Source: Pseudothauera rhizosphaerae
Lineage (GTDB): Bacteria > Pseudomonadota > Gammaproteobacteria > Burkholderiales > Rhodocyclaceae
Reading direction: 5' to 3'
Assembly (NCBI RefSeq): GCF_004801305.1
Contig: NZ_SSOD01000011.1
Span: forward strand, 1 to 64,000
DNA length: 64,000 nt
This document shows, piece by piece, positions 54,602 through 63,543 of the stretch (within the stretch, counting starts at the first letter, position 1; every line of letters starts with the position of its first letter). The position numbers and the translations under genes were made by a program. The notes below the pieces were generated by a model. It saw only the letters and a program-made list of their open reading frames with translations. It had not been told where the DNA came from and did not search any database.

Positions 54602-55999
54602 CTAACCCACCGGCTGTGCCGCCGCGGCGCGGGTCGGATCGGCGAACCAGCGCACGAGGATGCGGTAGATGTCCGCATCGAAGGCCGGCGCCGGCCGTTG
54701 CGCCATCAGTTCGTCGAGTTCGGCCGGGGTCTCCGCGCTGCCGAGCAAACACCAGCGATCCAGCACATGGCAGGCGCTGCGCCCGGAATGGGCGCAGTGC
54801 TCGGCCACCACCACCGGGCCGCGCCACGGCCAGGGCTTGATCCGCACCGCGGCGAGCGCCCCGGCCAGTCGGGCATCGTGTTCGGTGGGCGTCTCGCGCC
54901 CCGCGCAGACGCCGGCGCAGCGCTTGGCCAGATAGGCCTGGCAGGCGCCGCTGCCGGATTCCAGCCCAAGGCGGCGCGGGCACAGGCGATACAGCGGGGC
55001 GAATTCGCGCAGCAGGCTGTCGGCTTCCTTGCGGTCGTGGAACACGCCGTAGAGGTCTTCCCAGCCGGCCGGGTCGGTGCCGGCCAGCGCCACGCGCTGC
55101 AGGATGGGCGGCCGGCGCCGGCCGGCGATCAGGCGCAGGGCGAAGGACTCGCCGTCCTGCCCCTGGCGGTTGCGCAGCGGACGCAGTTCCCGCACCAGAC
55201 GCGTTTCCAGCAGTTGCGCACCCAGTTCTCCGGCGGTTTCGATCCACTCCACTCGGCGCACCTCGCGCATCAGCGCGGCGCCCTTGCCGCTGCCGGCAGC
55301 GGCGAAATGATCCATGACCCGCGCCCGCAGGGAGGCGCCACGCCCCACGTAAAGCAGCCGCTCGCCCTCGCCGTGGAACAGGTAGACGCCGGGCGTATCC
55401 GGCAGTCCTTCGATCACGCCCACCGGCAGGCCGGGCGGACGCGGGGGCGCCTTCATCGCCTTGGCGGCCGCGGCGGCCAGCGCGTCGGCGGGGAAGCTCG
55501 CGCCCACCAGGCGGGCGAACTGCCACAGGGCCTCGGTGTCGCCCATGGCACGGTGGCGGGCGTCGCATTGCAGGCCGTGGCGTGCGATCAGCGCATCCAG
55601 GCCGTGGCGGTGGTGTTCGGGATAGAGCGCGCGGGACAGCTTGACCGTGCATAGCACCGAGGACTCGAAGTCCTGCTCGATGCGGGCGAACTCGTTGCGG
55701 ATGAAGCCGTAGTCGAAGCGGGCGTTGTGGGCGACGAACACGCAGCCGGCGAGCAGGCTGCGGACGGTGCCGGCCAGTTCGCCGAAGGCGGGCGCGCCGG
55801 CCACCATCTCGTCGGTGATGCCGATCAGGTCCTGGATCATGCGCGGGATGGACCTGCCCGGATTGACCAGGCTCTCCCAGCGCGCCACCACCTCGCCGCG
55901 CTCGATGCGCAGGATGGCGATCTCGGTGACGCGGTCATGCACCGGGTTGGCGCCGGTGGTCTCGACGTCGACGATGGCGAGGCGCTCGGGCAGGGACAT
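54602..55999 (-). CDS. DnaQ-type 3'-5' exonuclease fused to GIY-YIG (Cho/UvrC-like) nuclease domain
   Basis: This 465-aa protein has an N-terminal DEDDh exonuclease (about residues 1-170: 'AIVDVETTGANP', 'FVAHNARFDYGFIRNEF', 'HRAMGDTEALW'). A GIY-YIG domain follows (about 200-285: 'PDTPGVYLFHGEGERLLYVGRGASLRARVMDHF'). The C-terminal part has Cys and His residues ('CPRRLGLESGSGACQAYLAKRCAGVC'). This fusion is known in proteobacteria as a DNA polymerase III epsilon-like/Cho protein and may act in DNA repair. It is convergent with the dnr-like gene. Confidence 0.92.
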   Translation of the reverse strand: MSLPERLAIVDVETTGANPVHDRVTEIAILRIERGEVVARWESLVNPGRSIPRMIQDLIGITDEMVAGAPAFGELAGTVRSLLAGCVFVAHNARFDYGFIRNEFARIEQDFESSVLCTVKLSRALYPEHHRHGLDALIARHGLQCDARHRAMGDTEALWQFARLVGASFPADALAAAAAKAMKAPPRPPGLPVGVIEGLPDTPGVYLFHGEGERLLYVGRGASLRARVMDHFAAAGSGKGAALMREVRRVEWIETAGELGAQLLETRLVRELRPLRNRQGQDGESFALRLIAGRRRPPILQRVALAGTDPAGWEDLYGVFHDRKEADSLLREFAPLYRLCPRRLGLESGSGACQAYLAKRCAGVCAGRETPTEHDARLAGALAAVRIKPWPWRGPVVVAEHCAHSGRSACHVLDRWCLLGSAETPAELDELMAQRPAPAFDADIYRILVRWFADPTRAAAAQPVG

Positions 56000-56066
56000 G
56001 CGGACTTACGGGCGAGCGCGCGGGCGAAGGCAACGGACGGTGCGCGAAACGCGCACCGTCGGCGTA

Positions 56067-56255
56067 TCAGTGATTGATGTCGTAGTAATAGGACTTCACC
56101 GGCACCTGGGCCTGCGCCCGGCGCGTGCTGGTGTCCAGATCCTGCGGTTTGTCCCACCACAGGGCACGGCCCTTCTTCTGCTCTTCGACTTCCTGCGGAT
56201 GCTGCGCGAGCCATTCGCGCATGAACTTGGTGTGCTCGGATTCGTAGATGGCCAT
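56067..56255 (-). CDS. DUF3460 family protein
   Basis: This 62-aa protein matches the short betaproteobacterial DUF3460 family: 'SEHTKFMREWLAQHPQEVEEQKKGRALWWDKPQDLD' and a C-terminal Tyr-rich tail (SYYYDINH). It has no membrane segment or catalytic motif. It lies between spoT and the exonuclease gene on the same strand. Its function is unknown; the family distribution supports the lineage assignment. Confidence 0.88.
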   Translation of the reverse strand: MAIYESEHTKFMREWLAQHPQEVEEQKKGRALWWDKPQDLDTSTRRAQAQVPVKSYYYDINH

Positions 56256-56299
56256 GCGGTTTCTCCCTGAGTGTCCTGCGGTCCGGGCGGGATTCTAAC

Positions 56300-58504
56300 T
56301 CAGCTCGCCCGTCCGTCGCCGCGCAGCCGGCCGATGCGCACCACTTCCGGCACGCGGCGCACCGCCCGCATGACCTGGGCCAGATGCATGCGGTCGCGCA
56401 CCTGCAGGGTCAGGTTGAGCGCGGTGTAGGCGCCCTGCTCGTTGTCCATGGTGAGGTTCTGGATGTTGCAGTCGGCCTCGGCGATGGCGCCCGCTACCCG
56501 CGCCAGCACGCCGCGGGCGTTCTTGGTGAGCACGCGGATGGTGACGTCGAACAAACGCCCCTCCTCGCCGGTCTCCCACTCCACGTCCACCCAGCGCCCG
56601 CGGTCGCCGCGCAGCTTGGCCACGGTGGGGCAGTCGTGCAGATGCACCTCCAGTCCCTGGCCCTTGCGGATGGTGCCGATGATGGGGTCGCCCGGAATCG
56701 GCTGGCAACAGCGCGCCAGTTGCACCGCGATGCCCTCGCTGCCGCGGATGAGTATCGCGCCGGCGGGCTTGGGCTTGATCACGTCCGGGCGGCCGGACTC
56801 CATGTCCTGGGCCTGGGCCAGGCGGCGCGCGACGATGACCGGCAGGCGCTTGCCCAGGCCGATGTCGGAGAACACTTCCTTCTTGCTGCGCACGCCGCGG
56901 TCGCGCAGGAAGCGGTCCCAGGCGAAGGTGGAAATCTGCCCCAGGGTGAGGCCGTGGGGGCGCAGGGCCTGGTTGAGCAGGCGTTCGCCCAGGGCCACTG
57001 ATTCCTCCTGCTGGGCGTTCTTCATGAAGTGGCGGATCTGCGCGCGCGCCTTGCCGGTGCGCACGTAGGACAGCCAGGCGGGATTGGGGCTGGCGTGGGC
57101 GGCGGAGATGATCTCCACCTGGTCGCCGTTGCGCAGTTCGGTGCGGAGCGGCATCAGGTCGCCGTTGATGCGGCAGGCCACGCAGCGGTTGCCGATGTCC
57201 GTATGCACCGCGTAGGCGAAATCCACCGGCGTGGAGCCCTTGGGCAGGGAGAAGATGGTGCCCTTGGGCGAGAACACGTACACCTCGCCGGGGAAGAGGT
57301 CGATCTTGACGTGTTCGAGGAACTCGGTGGCCTCGCCCGAGGTGGATTGCAGTTCGAGCAGGGACTGCAGCCAGGAATGCGTCTTCTGCTGCAGTTCGGT
57401 GAGGGTCTTCTCGTCTTCCTTGTACAGCCAGTGGGAAGCCACGCCGGCCTCGGCGATGTGGTGCATCTCTCGGGTGCGGATCTGCACTTCCACCGGCGTG
57501 CCGAAGGGGCCGATCAGCGTGGTGTGCAGGGACTGGTAGCCGTTGGCCTTGGGGATGGCGATGTAGTCCTTGAACTTGCCCGGCACCGGCTTGTACATGG
57601 CGTGCAGCGCGCCCAGCGCCAGGTAACAGCCCGGCACGTCGCGCACGATGACGCGGAAGCCGTAGATGTCCAGCACCTGCGAGAAGGACAGGTGCTTTTC
57701 GACCATCTTGCGGTAGATGGAGAACAGGTGCTTCTCGCGCCCCTGCACGTCGGCCGAGATGCCCCACTGGGGCAGGCGCTCCTCGATGGCGGCCAGCACC
57801 TTGCCCACCACCTCGCGGCGGTTGCCGCGCGCGGCCTTGATGGCGCGCGCGAGCACGCGGTAGCGCAGCGGGAACTTGTGCTCGAAGGAGAGTTCCTGCA
57901 GCTCGCGGTACAGGTTGTTGAGCCCCAGCCGGTTGGCGATGGGGGCGTAGATCTCCAGCGTCTCGTTGGCGATGCGGCGGCGCTTGGCCGGGCGCACGTA
58001 GCTGAGCGTGCGCATGTTGTGCAGGCGGTCGGCGAGCTTGACCAGGATCACCCGCAGGTCGCTTGCCATGGCCAGCAGCATCTTGCGGAAGTTCTCCGCC
58101 TGCGCTTCCTCGTGGGAGCGGAACTCGATCTTGTCCAGCTTGGACAGGCCGTCTACCAGTTCCGCGGTGGTCTTGCCGAAGCGCTCGGTGATCTCCGCCT
58201 TGGAGATGTGGGTGTCCTCCATCACGTCGTGGAGGAGCGCGGCCATCAGCGCCTGGGCGTCGAGATTCCAGTCCGCGACGATGGAGGCCACCGCCACCGG
58301 GTGCGAGATGTAGGGGTCGCCGCTGATGCGGAACTGCCCCTCGTGGGCGTTGGCGGAGAAGTGGTAGGCCGCCTCGATGCGGCCCAGGTCCTCGGACTTG
58401 AGGTAGGTGGCCAGCTTGGCCTTGAGCCGCTCGAAATCGAGCGACAGCACACTGGAGCCGGGCGGGCGGAGGGGTTCCGGGGCAGGAGCGGCGGCGGCTT
58501 CCAT
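56300..58504 (-). CDS. spoT: Bifunctional (p)ppGpp synthetase/hydrolase SpoT
   Basis: This 734-aa protein has an HD hydrolase domain (about residues 45-200; 'ALLHDVMEDTHISKAEI', so the HDxxED motif is intact). The synthetase domain ('YGFRVIVRD', 'PGKFKDYIAIPKANGYQSLHTTLIGP') is followed by TGS ('VYVFSPKGTIFSLPKGSTPVDFAYAVH'), a zinc-finger-like region ('AVQLARCCQPIPGDPIIG') and ACT ('FDVTIRVLTKNARGVLARVAGAI'). It controls the stringent response. It follows rpoZ by 28 bp, the common gmk-rpoZ-spoT order. Confidence 0.96.
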   Translation of the reverse strand: MEAAAAPAPEPLRPPGSSVLSLDFERLKAKLATYLKSEDLGRIEAAYHFSANAHEGQFRISGDPYISHPVAVASIVADWNLDAQALMAALLHDVMEDTHISKAEITERFGKTTAELVDGLSKLDKIEFRSHEEAQAENFRKMLLAMASDLRVILVKLADRLHNMRTLSYVRPAKRRRIANETLEIYAPIANRLGLNNLYRELQELSFEHKFPLRYRVLARAIKAARGNRREVVGKVLAAIEERLPQWGISADVQGREKHLFSIYRKMVEKHLSFSQVLDIYGFRVIVRDVPGCYLALGALHAMYKPVPGKFKDYIAIPKANGYQSLHTTLIGPFGTPVEVQIRTREMHHIAEAGVASHWLYKEDEKTLTELQQKTHSWLQSLLELQSTSGEATEFLEHVKIDLFPGEVYVFSPKGTIFSLPKGSTPVDFAYAVHTDIGNRCVACRINGDLMPLRTELRNGDQVEIISAAHASPNPAWLSYVRTGKARAQIRHFMKNAQQEESVALGERLLNQALRPHGLTLGQISTFAWDRFLRDRGVRSKKEVFSDIGLGKRLPVIVARRLAQAQDMESGRPDVIKPKPAGAILIRGSEGIAVQLARCCQPIPGDPIIGTIRKGQGLEVHLHDCPTVAKLRGDRGRWVDVEWETGEEGRLFDVTIRVLTKNARGVLARVAGAIAEADCNIQNLTMDNEQGAYTALNLTLQVRDRMHLAQVMRAVRRVPEVVRIGRLRGDGRAS

Positions 58505-58532
58505 GGCAGGAATTCCCTCCCCCCGCAGGGGG

Positions 58533-58748
58533 TCAGGCCTGTCCGCGGTTGAGGACTTCCAGGCCCACCTTGCCCGCAGCGATCTCGCGCAGCGCGATCA
58601 CGGTCGGCTTGTCCCTGTCGTTCTTGTCGATCTCGATCTGCGGGGTGCCGCCGACGGTCAGTTGGCGGGCGCGATAGGTCGCCGCCAGGGTGAGCTGGAA
58701 GCGGTTGGGGATCCTTTTCAGGCAGTCTTCAACGGTGATCCGTGCCAT
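58533..58748 (-). CDS. rpoZ: RNA polymerase omega subunit
   Basis: This 71-aa protein has the family start '[28 protein letters not shown]' and '[16 protein letters not shown]'. It promotes assembly of beta' and helps ppGpp binding. It lies between gmk (5 bp) and spoT. Confidence 0.96.
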   Translation of the reverse strand: MARITVEDCLKRIPNRFQLTLAATYRARQLTVGGTPQIEIDKNDRDKPTVIALREIAAGKVGLEVLNRGQA

Positions 58749-58753
58749 ATGGG

Positions 58754-59374
58754 TCAGTCCTGTTCGAGAAAGTCGAAATATTGCAGATACCGTGCATGCT
58801 GGTTGGCATAGCGCAGCCGCGCAGCGTGCACGACCGCCACCAGGTCGTTTACGGCCTCCTGCAACTCGTTGTTAATTATAACGTAGTCGAACTCCCCCAC
58901 ATGGCGCATCTCGCCGCGCGCGCCGAGCAGGCGGCGCGAGATCACCGCGTCGCTGTCGGTGCCGCGGCCGCGCAGGCGGGCTTCCAGTTCGTCCAGCGAA
59001 GGCGGCAGGATGAACACGCCGACCGCCTGCGGAAAGGCCTTGCGCACCTGCTGCGCGCCCTGCCAGTCGATCTCCAGCAGGGTGTCGCGCCCGGCGGCGA
59101 TCTGCTCCTTCAACCAGACCCGCGAAGTGGCGTAGTAGTTGCCGTGCACCTCGGCCCATTCGAGGAATTCGCCGCGATCGCGCAGGTTGCGGAAGGTGTC
59201 CACGTCCACGAAGTGGTACTCGCACCCGTCCTGCTCGCCCGGACGCGGATCGCGCGTGGTGTAGGAGATCGACAACTGGACCTTGGGATCGCGCTCCAGC
59301 AGGCCGCGCACCAGCGTGGTCTTGCCGGCTCCCGAAGGCGCGGTGACGATGAACAGGGTTCCGGGCATGGGCAT
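58754..59374 (-). CDS. gmk: Guanylate kinase
   Basis: This 206-aa enzyme phosphorylates GMP to GDP. The P-loop is '[15 protein letters not shown]', with '[16 protein letters not shown]', '[15 protein letters not shown]' and '[13 protein letters not shown]' for GMP binding. The ATG at 59374 has GAAGG upstream; ATGs at 59368 and 59401 are alternatives. It heads gmk-rpoZ-spoT and is divergent from the sensor kinase gene. Confidence 0.95.
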   Translation of the reverse strand: MPMPGTLFIVTAPSGAGKTTLVRGLLERDPKVQLSISYTTRDPRPGEQDGCEYHFVDVDTFRNLRDRGEFLEWAEVHGNYYATSRVWLKEQIAAGRDTLLEIDWQGAQQVRKAFPQAVGVFILPPSLDELEARLRGRGTDSDAVISRRLLGARGEMRHVGEFDYVIINNELQEAVNDLVAVVHAARLRYANQHARYLQYFDFLEQD

Positions 59375-59507
59375 CAGGGCCTTCGACGCGAGAGGATTCA
59401 TCTTACTACGACCACCGCCATACGTGCTGCACTGCCGCAGGCAGTCTGTGGCGTCGCCGCCTTTGCCCGACTGGCCGAACGCAATACCTTCCCCGATAAT
59501 CCACGCC

Positions 59508-61214
59508 ATGACCGAATCGACAGGGGCGAAACCCCGCTTCACGTGCAGGAGCACCGCCGGCGCCGTCATCATGCTGGCCGCGGTGCTCGTTCTTGCGCTG
59601 ATAGCCGGCGCCGCGGCGCTGATGGCCGACCTCGCCCAGCAGGAACGGCAGCGCGCCAGGGACCACATCGCCAGCCTGAGCCGCATCCTGGTCGAACAGA
59701 CCACGCGTACCTTCGGCGTCGTCGCTCTCAACATGCGCAACACCCGCGACCGGCTCTCCGACAGTTTCGGCCAGCACCTGCGCCTGGACGATTACCGGGT
59801 GCAACTGCTCCTGCAGGCCCGCACCCAGGGGCTGCCGCAGGTCAAGTCCATGTTCGTGGTCAGCCACGACGGCAGGGTGCTCAATTCTTCCAGGCCCGAT
59901 TTCCCCCTGCACCTGGACGTGAACGAGCGCGGCTTTTTCCGCCACTTCGTCGAGCACAGCGACGACGGCGTCTTCATCGGCCCGCCCGAGCGGGCGCGGG
60001 TGGACGGGCAATGGACGTATTACGCGGCCATGCGCCTGACCGATACGGAAGGCCATTTCCGCGGCGTGCTCGCCACGGCCATGAGCATCGACCACTTCGA
60101 ATCCTTCTACCAGCGCATCGCCGTCGAATTCGCCGGCTACATCCAGTTGCTGAGGGACGATGGCCATCTGCTCGCCGAGCAGCCCAGTTCCGAAGACGCC
60201 ATCGGCAGACAGGCCGTGGCCGTCCCGGTGCTTGCCCGGCTGCACGGCACACCGGCCGACATGGTGGTGGAAGCGGAGGAAGACACCGCCACCGGGCGGC
60301 GCTTCGTCGCGTATCGCAACGTGGCCGACTTCCCCTTGAGCGTGGCCGTCGCCATCGACGAGGACGCGGCGCTGTCCACCTGGCGGGGGCTGGCCGAGCC
60401 CATGGTCGTCGGCGTCGGCTTCGGCGTGCTGTTCATCGTCCTGAGCACATGGCTGATGGTGCGCGCCCTCATGCGCCGGGACGCCCTGGAGAGGGCGCTG
60501 AAGGAAAGCGACGAGCGCCTCCGCTACAAGCTCGCCGTGGATCTGGAGAACGTCCGCGAGGAAGAGCGTGCCCGCATCTCCCGCGAGATGCACGACGAAC
60601 TGGGCCAGCTCCTCACCGGCATCCGCATGGAAGTGTCCTGGCTGGGCAAGCGCCTGAGCAGCCGCGAAGGCGAACTGGCCTGTAAGGCGGATGCGGTCAA
60701 GATGCAGATCGACCAGGTCATCGCCACCGTGCGCCGCATTTCCGCCGAGCTGCGCCCCCTGGTGCTGGACGACCTGGGCTTCGCGGCGGCGGCCTCCTGG
60801 TACGTGGACCAGTTTTCCAGCCGCACCGGCCTCGCCGCGACGCTGGACCTGCCCGCGCACGAAGCGCCCCGGGGCAGCCCGGTGGCCAGCGCCCTGTTCC
60901 GCATCCTGCAGGAATCCCTGACCAACGCGGCCCGCCATGCCGGAGCCAGCCGGGTGTCCGTGCGCCTCTCCCACGCGGAGGGCAAGTGGCGGCTTGCCGT
61001 GCAGGACGACGGCTGCGGCTTCGACCCGGCGCACGCGCGCAAAGGCGGCATCGGCCTCGTCGGCATGCGCGAAAGGGCCGCCATGCTTGGGGGCCGCCTG
61101 TCCGTCGCGAGCACGCCGGGCGGCGGCACCCTGGTCGAGGCGATCATCCCCGAATACGGCGACAACGACATGGAGGCTCCCCTTGCACAAAATCTCGGTA
61201 TTGCTGGCCGATGA
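59508..61214 (+). CDS. Sensor histidine kinase (NarL-type partner) with periplasmic Cache-like domain
   Basis: This 568-aa protein has TM1 at about residues 15-38. A periplasmic Cache/PDC-like sensor spans about 40-290 ('VKSMFVVSHDGRVLNSSRP', 'GFFRHFVEHSDDGVFIGPPERARVDGQWTYYAAMRL'), with TM2 about 300-322. HisKA_3 is 'ARISREMHDELGQLLTGIRME' and the HATPase includes 'ILQESLTNAARHAGA', 'VQDDGCGFD' and 'GIGLVGMRERAAMLGG'. It precedes and overlaps the response regulator gene by 32 bp. The ligand is unknown; such domains bind small organic or inorganic molecules. Confidence 0.92.
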   Translation: MTESTGAKPRFTCRSTAGAVIMLAAVLVLALIAGAAALMADLAQQERQRARDHIASLSRILVEQTTRTFGVVALNMRNTRDRLSDSFGQHLRLDDYRVQLLLQARTQGLPQVKSMFVVSHDGRVLNSSRPDFPLHLDVNERGFFRHFVEHSDDGVFIGPPERARVDGQWTYYAAMRLTDTEGHFRGVLATAMSIDHFESFYQRIAVEFAGYIQLLRDDGHLLAEQPSSEDAIGRQAVAVPVLARLHGTPADMVVEAEEDTATGRRFVAYRNVADFPLSVAVAIDEDAALSTWRGLAEPMVVGVGFGVLFIVLSTWLMVRALMRRDALERALKESDERLRYKLAVDLENVREEERARISREMHDELGQLLTGIRMEVSWLGKRLSSREGELACKADAVKMQIDQVIATVRRISAELRPLVLDDLGFAAAASWYVDQFSSRTGLAATLDLPAHEAPRGSPVASALFRILQESLTNAARHAGASRVSVRLSHAEGKWRLAVQDDGCGFDPAHARKGGIGLVGMRERAAMLGGRLSVASTPGGGTLVEAIIPEYGDNDMEAPLAQNLGIAGR

Positions 61215-61833
61215 CCACGCCATCATCCGCGACGGCCTCAAGCAGCTCCTGGCCGACACCGACGACATCTCCGTCGAGGGCGAGGCCGCCAACGGCAACG
61301 AGGTGCTGGCCCTGGTGCGCGAGTGCGACTGGGACCTGGTCCTGCTCGACATTTCCATGCCCGGGCGCAGCGGCCTCGATCTCATCAAGGTGCTCAAGGA
61401 GGAAAGACCGGACCTGCGCATCCTCGTCCTCAGCATGCACCACGAGGAACAATACGCCGTGCGCGCGCTGCACGCGGGCGCGTCGGGCTATCTCACCAAG
61501 GAAAGCGACAGCGAGGTCGTGATCGGGGCCGTGCGCCGCGTCGCGGGAGGCGGCGTGTACATGAGCGACAAGGTCGCCGAACTGATGGTGCGCGACAGGC
61601 AGCCCGCCACCGAGCCGCTGCCGCACACACGCCTGTCCGACCGGGAATACCAGGTGTTCGACATGCTGGTCAGCGGCCTGGGCCTGACCGAAATCGGCGA
61701 GCGCCTTTCCCTGAGCGTCAAGACCATCAGCACCCACAAGACGCACATTTTCGAGAAGATGAACGTCTCCAATACTGCCGCGCTGATCCACTACGCCATC
61801 GCCCATCACCTCACGAAGACCGAAGAGTATTAA
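61183..61833 (+). CDS. NarL/FixJ-family response regulator
   Basis: This 216-aa protein starts at TTG 61183, preceded by TGGAGG with good spacing; the frame upstream belongs to the kinase gene. The receiver has 'VLLADDHAIIRDGLKQLL', the phospho-Asp in 'LVLLDISMPGRSGLDLI' and Lys in 'GYLTKESDSE'. The LuxR HTH is 'LSDREYQVFDMLVSGLGLTEIGERLSLSVKTISTHKTHI'. It lies directly upstream of cytochrome genes and is the likely regulator of the second decaheme module. Confidence 0.92.
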   Translation: MHKISVLLADDHAIIRDGLKQLLADTDDISVEGEAANGNEVLALVRECDWDLVLLDISMPGRSGLDLIKVLKEERPDLRILVLSMHHEEQYAVRALHAGASGYLTKESDSEVVIGAVRRVAGGGVYMSDKVAELMVRDRQPATEPLPHTRLSDREYQVFDMLVSGLGLTEIGERLSLSVKTISTHKTHIFEKMNVSNTAALIHYAIAHHLTKTEEY

Positions 61834-61840
61834 AGCAGTA

Positions 61841-61856
61841 ATAGGAATCTTCCTAT
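61841..61856. promoter_or_regulatory. 7-2-7 palindrome upstream of cytochrome genes
   Basis: ATAGGAA-TC-TTCCTAT is a perfect heptamer pair with 2-bp spacing, 8 bp after the response regulator stop and about 133 bp before the small cytochrome gene. NarL-family dimers often bind such 7-2-7 sites, so it is a candidate operator for the adjacent regulator. Confidence 0.45.
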
Positions 61857-61988
61857 AAACAGCTTAATCCTTTGCCGATGGTGGGATTCCAGGCACATCG
61901 ATAAAGTCCCTCACGCGATCAAGGGTAATTCAACCTTGGTCCGGTTACCGGGAAAAACGCCGGTATTGTCTGCAAAGAGGGAAACATC

Positions 61989-62333
61989 ATGAAGCTCACG
62001 CCTGCCCGCCTGGTCCTGGCAATTTCTTCCGCCACGCTGCTGTCCATTTCCTGTCCGGCCTCTGCCGTCGATGCGGACGCCGCAAAGGCGCTTTTCAAGA
62101 AGCAGGACTGTACCAAGTGCCACGCCCCGGCCAAGACCAAGAAGGGCCCCTCCCTGAAGAAGATCGCCGAGGACAACCGGGGCAAGCCCGATGCCGAGGC
62201 AATCCTCATCAAGCACATGACCACCGGTCCCAAGGTCAAGCTTGAAGACGGTTCCGAGGACGATCACAAGATCCTCGAAACCAAGGACGACGCCGAACTC
62301 AAGAACCTGGTCGCCTGGCTGCTGGCCCAGTAA
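61989..62333 (+). CDS. Small monoheme cytochrome c (class I)
   Basis: This 114-aa protein has a Sec signal (about residues 1-26) and one haem site, 'QDCTKCHAPAKTKKGPSLKKIAED' (C41-H45), with Met candidate 'KHMTTGPKV'. The pattern K-G-P-S-L/K resembles c-551/c5-type cytochromes. It precedes the second decaheme gene by 208 bp and may be its periplasmic electron partner. AGAGGG lies upstream of the ATG. Confidence 0.9.
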   Translation: MKLTPARLVLAISSATLLSISCPASAVDADAAKALFKKQDCTKCHAPAKTKKGPSLKKIAEDNRGKPDAEAILIKHMTTGPKVKLEDGSEDDHKILETKDDAELKNLVAWLLAQ

Positions 62334-62541
62334 GCCGGAAGCCCCCGGGGCGGCGGGCCGCAAGCCTCCGCCCCTCACTCCCCGGGCACGCCGTCCGTGC
62401 CGACGCAGCCCGCACGAATCTTCAAGACCACCCTGCGACAAGGGTTTCTGCAACCCGCCGGACCGGCACACACAGCCGCGCTCCAGACGCGGCCCTGCAC
62501 CGAGAACTGCGCTGTACACCTGACTCAGCCAGGAGAAAACA

Positions 62542-63525
62542 ATGAATATCGCTAGACAAATGCTTGCGTTGGCGTTCTGCGCCAGCGCTTTTTTTTCGGC
62601 CGCGGCGCTCGCAGCCAGTGATCCGGATGCGCCCGACCTCATTCTGAAGGGCGACGCCAAGTGCACCTCCTGCCACGACGAGGCCGACGATACCAAGCCG
62701 ACCATGCTTGACCTGAGGCCGTCCATACTCGCCATCGGCAAGACCAAGCACGGAGTCATCGCCGACGGCCGCACGCCCTCCTGTACCGACTGCCACGGCG
62801 AGAGCGAATCGCACCTGAATCACAAGGGCAGCGGCAACCCGCCCAAGCCGGACCGCTGGTTCGCCAAGAACACCGACACACCGGTCGACGCGCGCAACGA
62901 GACCTGCCTCACCTGCCACCAGGGCGGCAAGCACATGAACTGGCAGTCCAGCATCCACGCCAACCGCGACGTGGCCTGCACCTCCTGCCACAAGGTGCAC
63001 ACCGACCACGACAAGGTACGCGACAAGCGCGACCAGACCGAAGTCTGCTTCTCCTGCCACAAGGAGCAGCGCGTGCAGGTGAACCGGCCGTCCCACCACC
63101 CGGTACTCGAAGGCAAGGTGGCCTGCTCCTCCTGCCACGACGTGCATAACGACAACCCCAAGACGCTCATCAAGAGCAGCACCAACGACACCTGCTACAC
63201 CTGCCACATGGAAAAGCGCGGGCCGTTCGTGCATAGCCACCAGCCGGTCACCGAGGATTGCGGCATCTGCCACAACCCGCACGGCACGACCAGCCCGAAC
63301 CTGCTCAAGAGCCGTCCGCCCTTCCTGTGCCAGAGCTGCCACGACGGCCTGAGCCACCACGGTGCTGCTGCGTCCCTGCCGCGAGGTCCGGGTAGCGGCA
63401 ACTTCCAGACCGTGGCGCGCGGCTGCCTCAACTGCCACACCAACATCCACGGCAGCAACAGCACGCAGAACAGCTCCGACGGCAGCGCGACCGGCTACAA
63501 CCAGTCGCAGAGCCTGCGCCGCTAA
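62542..63525 (+). CDS. DmsE/MtrA-family decaheme cytochrome c (second copy)
   Basis: This 327-aa protein has a signal peptide (about residues 1-25) and ten CxxCH sites: CTSCH, CTDCH, CLTCH, CTSCH, CFSCH, CSSCH, CYTCH, CGICH, CQSCH and CLNCH. It is similar in length and haem spacing to the other decaheme protein at 31-32 kb, but with a longer segment between haems 1 and 2. AGGAGAAAACA precedes the ATG. An MtrB-like barrel gene follows after 18 bp. The 208-bp gap before it shows no clear palindrome. Confidence 0.94.
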   Translation: MNIARQMLALAFCASAFFSAAALAASDPDAPDLILKGDAKCTSCHDEADDTKPTMLDLRPSILAIGKTKHGVIADGRTPSCTDCHGESESHLNHKGSGNPPKPDRWFAKNTDTPVDARNETCLTCHQGGKHMNWQSSIHANRDVACTSCHKVHTDHDKVRDKRDQTEVCFSCHKEQRVQVNRPSHHPVLEGKVACSSCHDVHNDNPKTLIKSSTNDTCYTCHMEKRGPFVHSHQPVTEDCGICHNPHGTTSPNLLKSRPPFLCQSCHDGLSHHGAAASLPRGPGSGNFQTVARGCLNCHTNIHGSNSTQNSSDGSATGYNQSQSLRR

Positions 63526-63543
63526 CCGAAAGGGAGAAAAACC

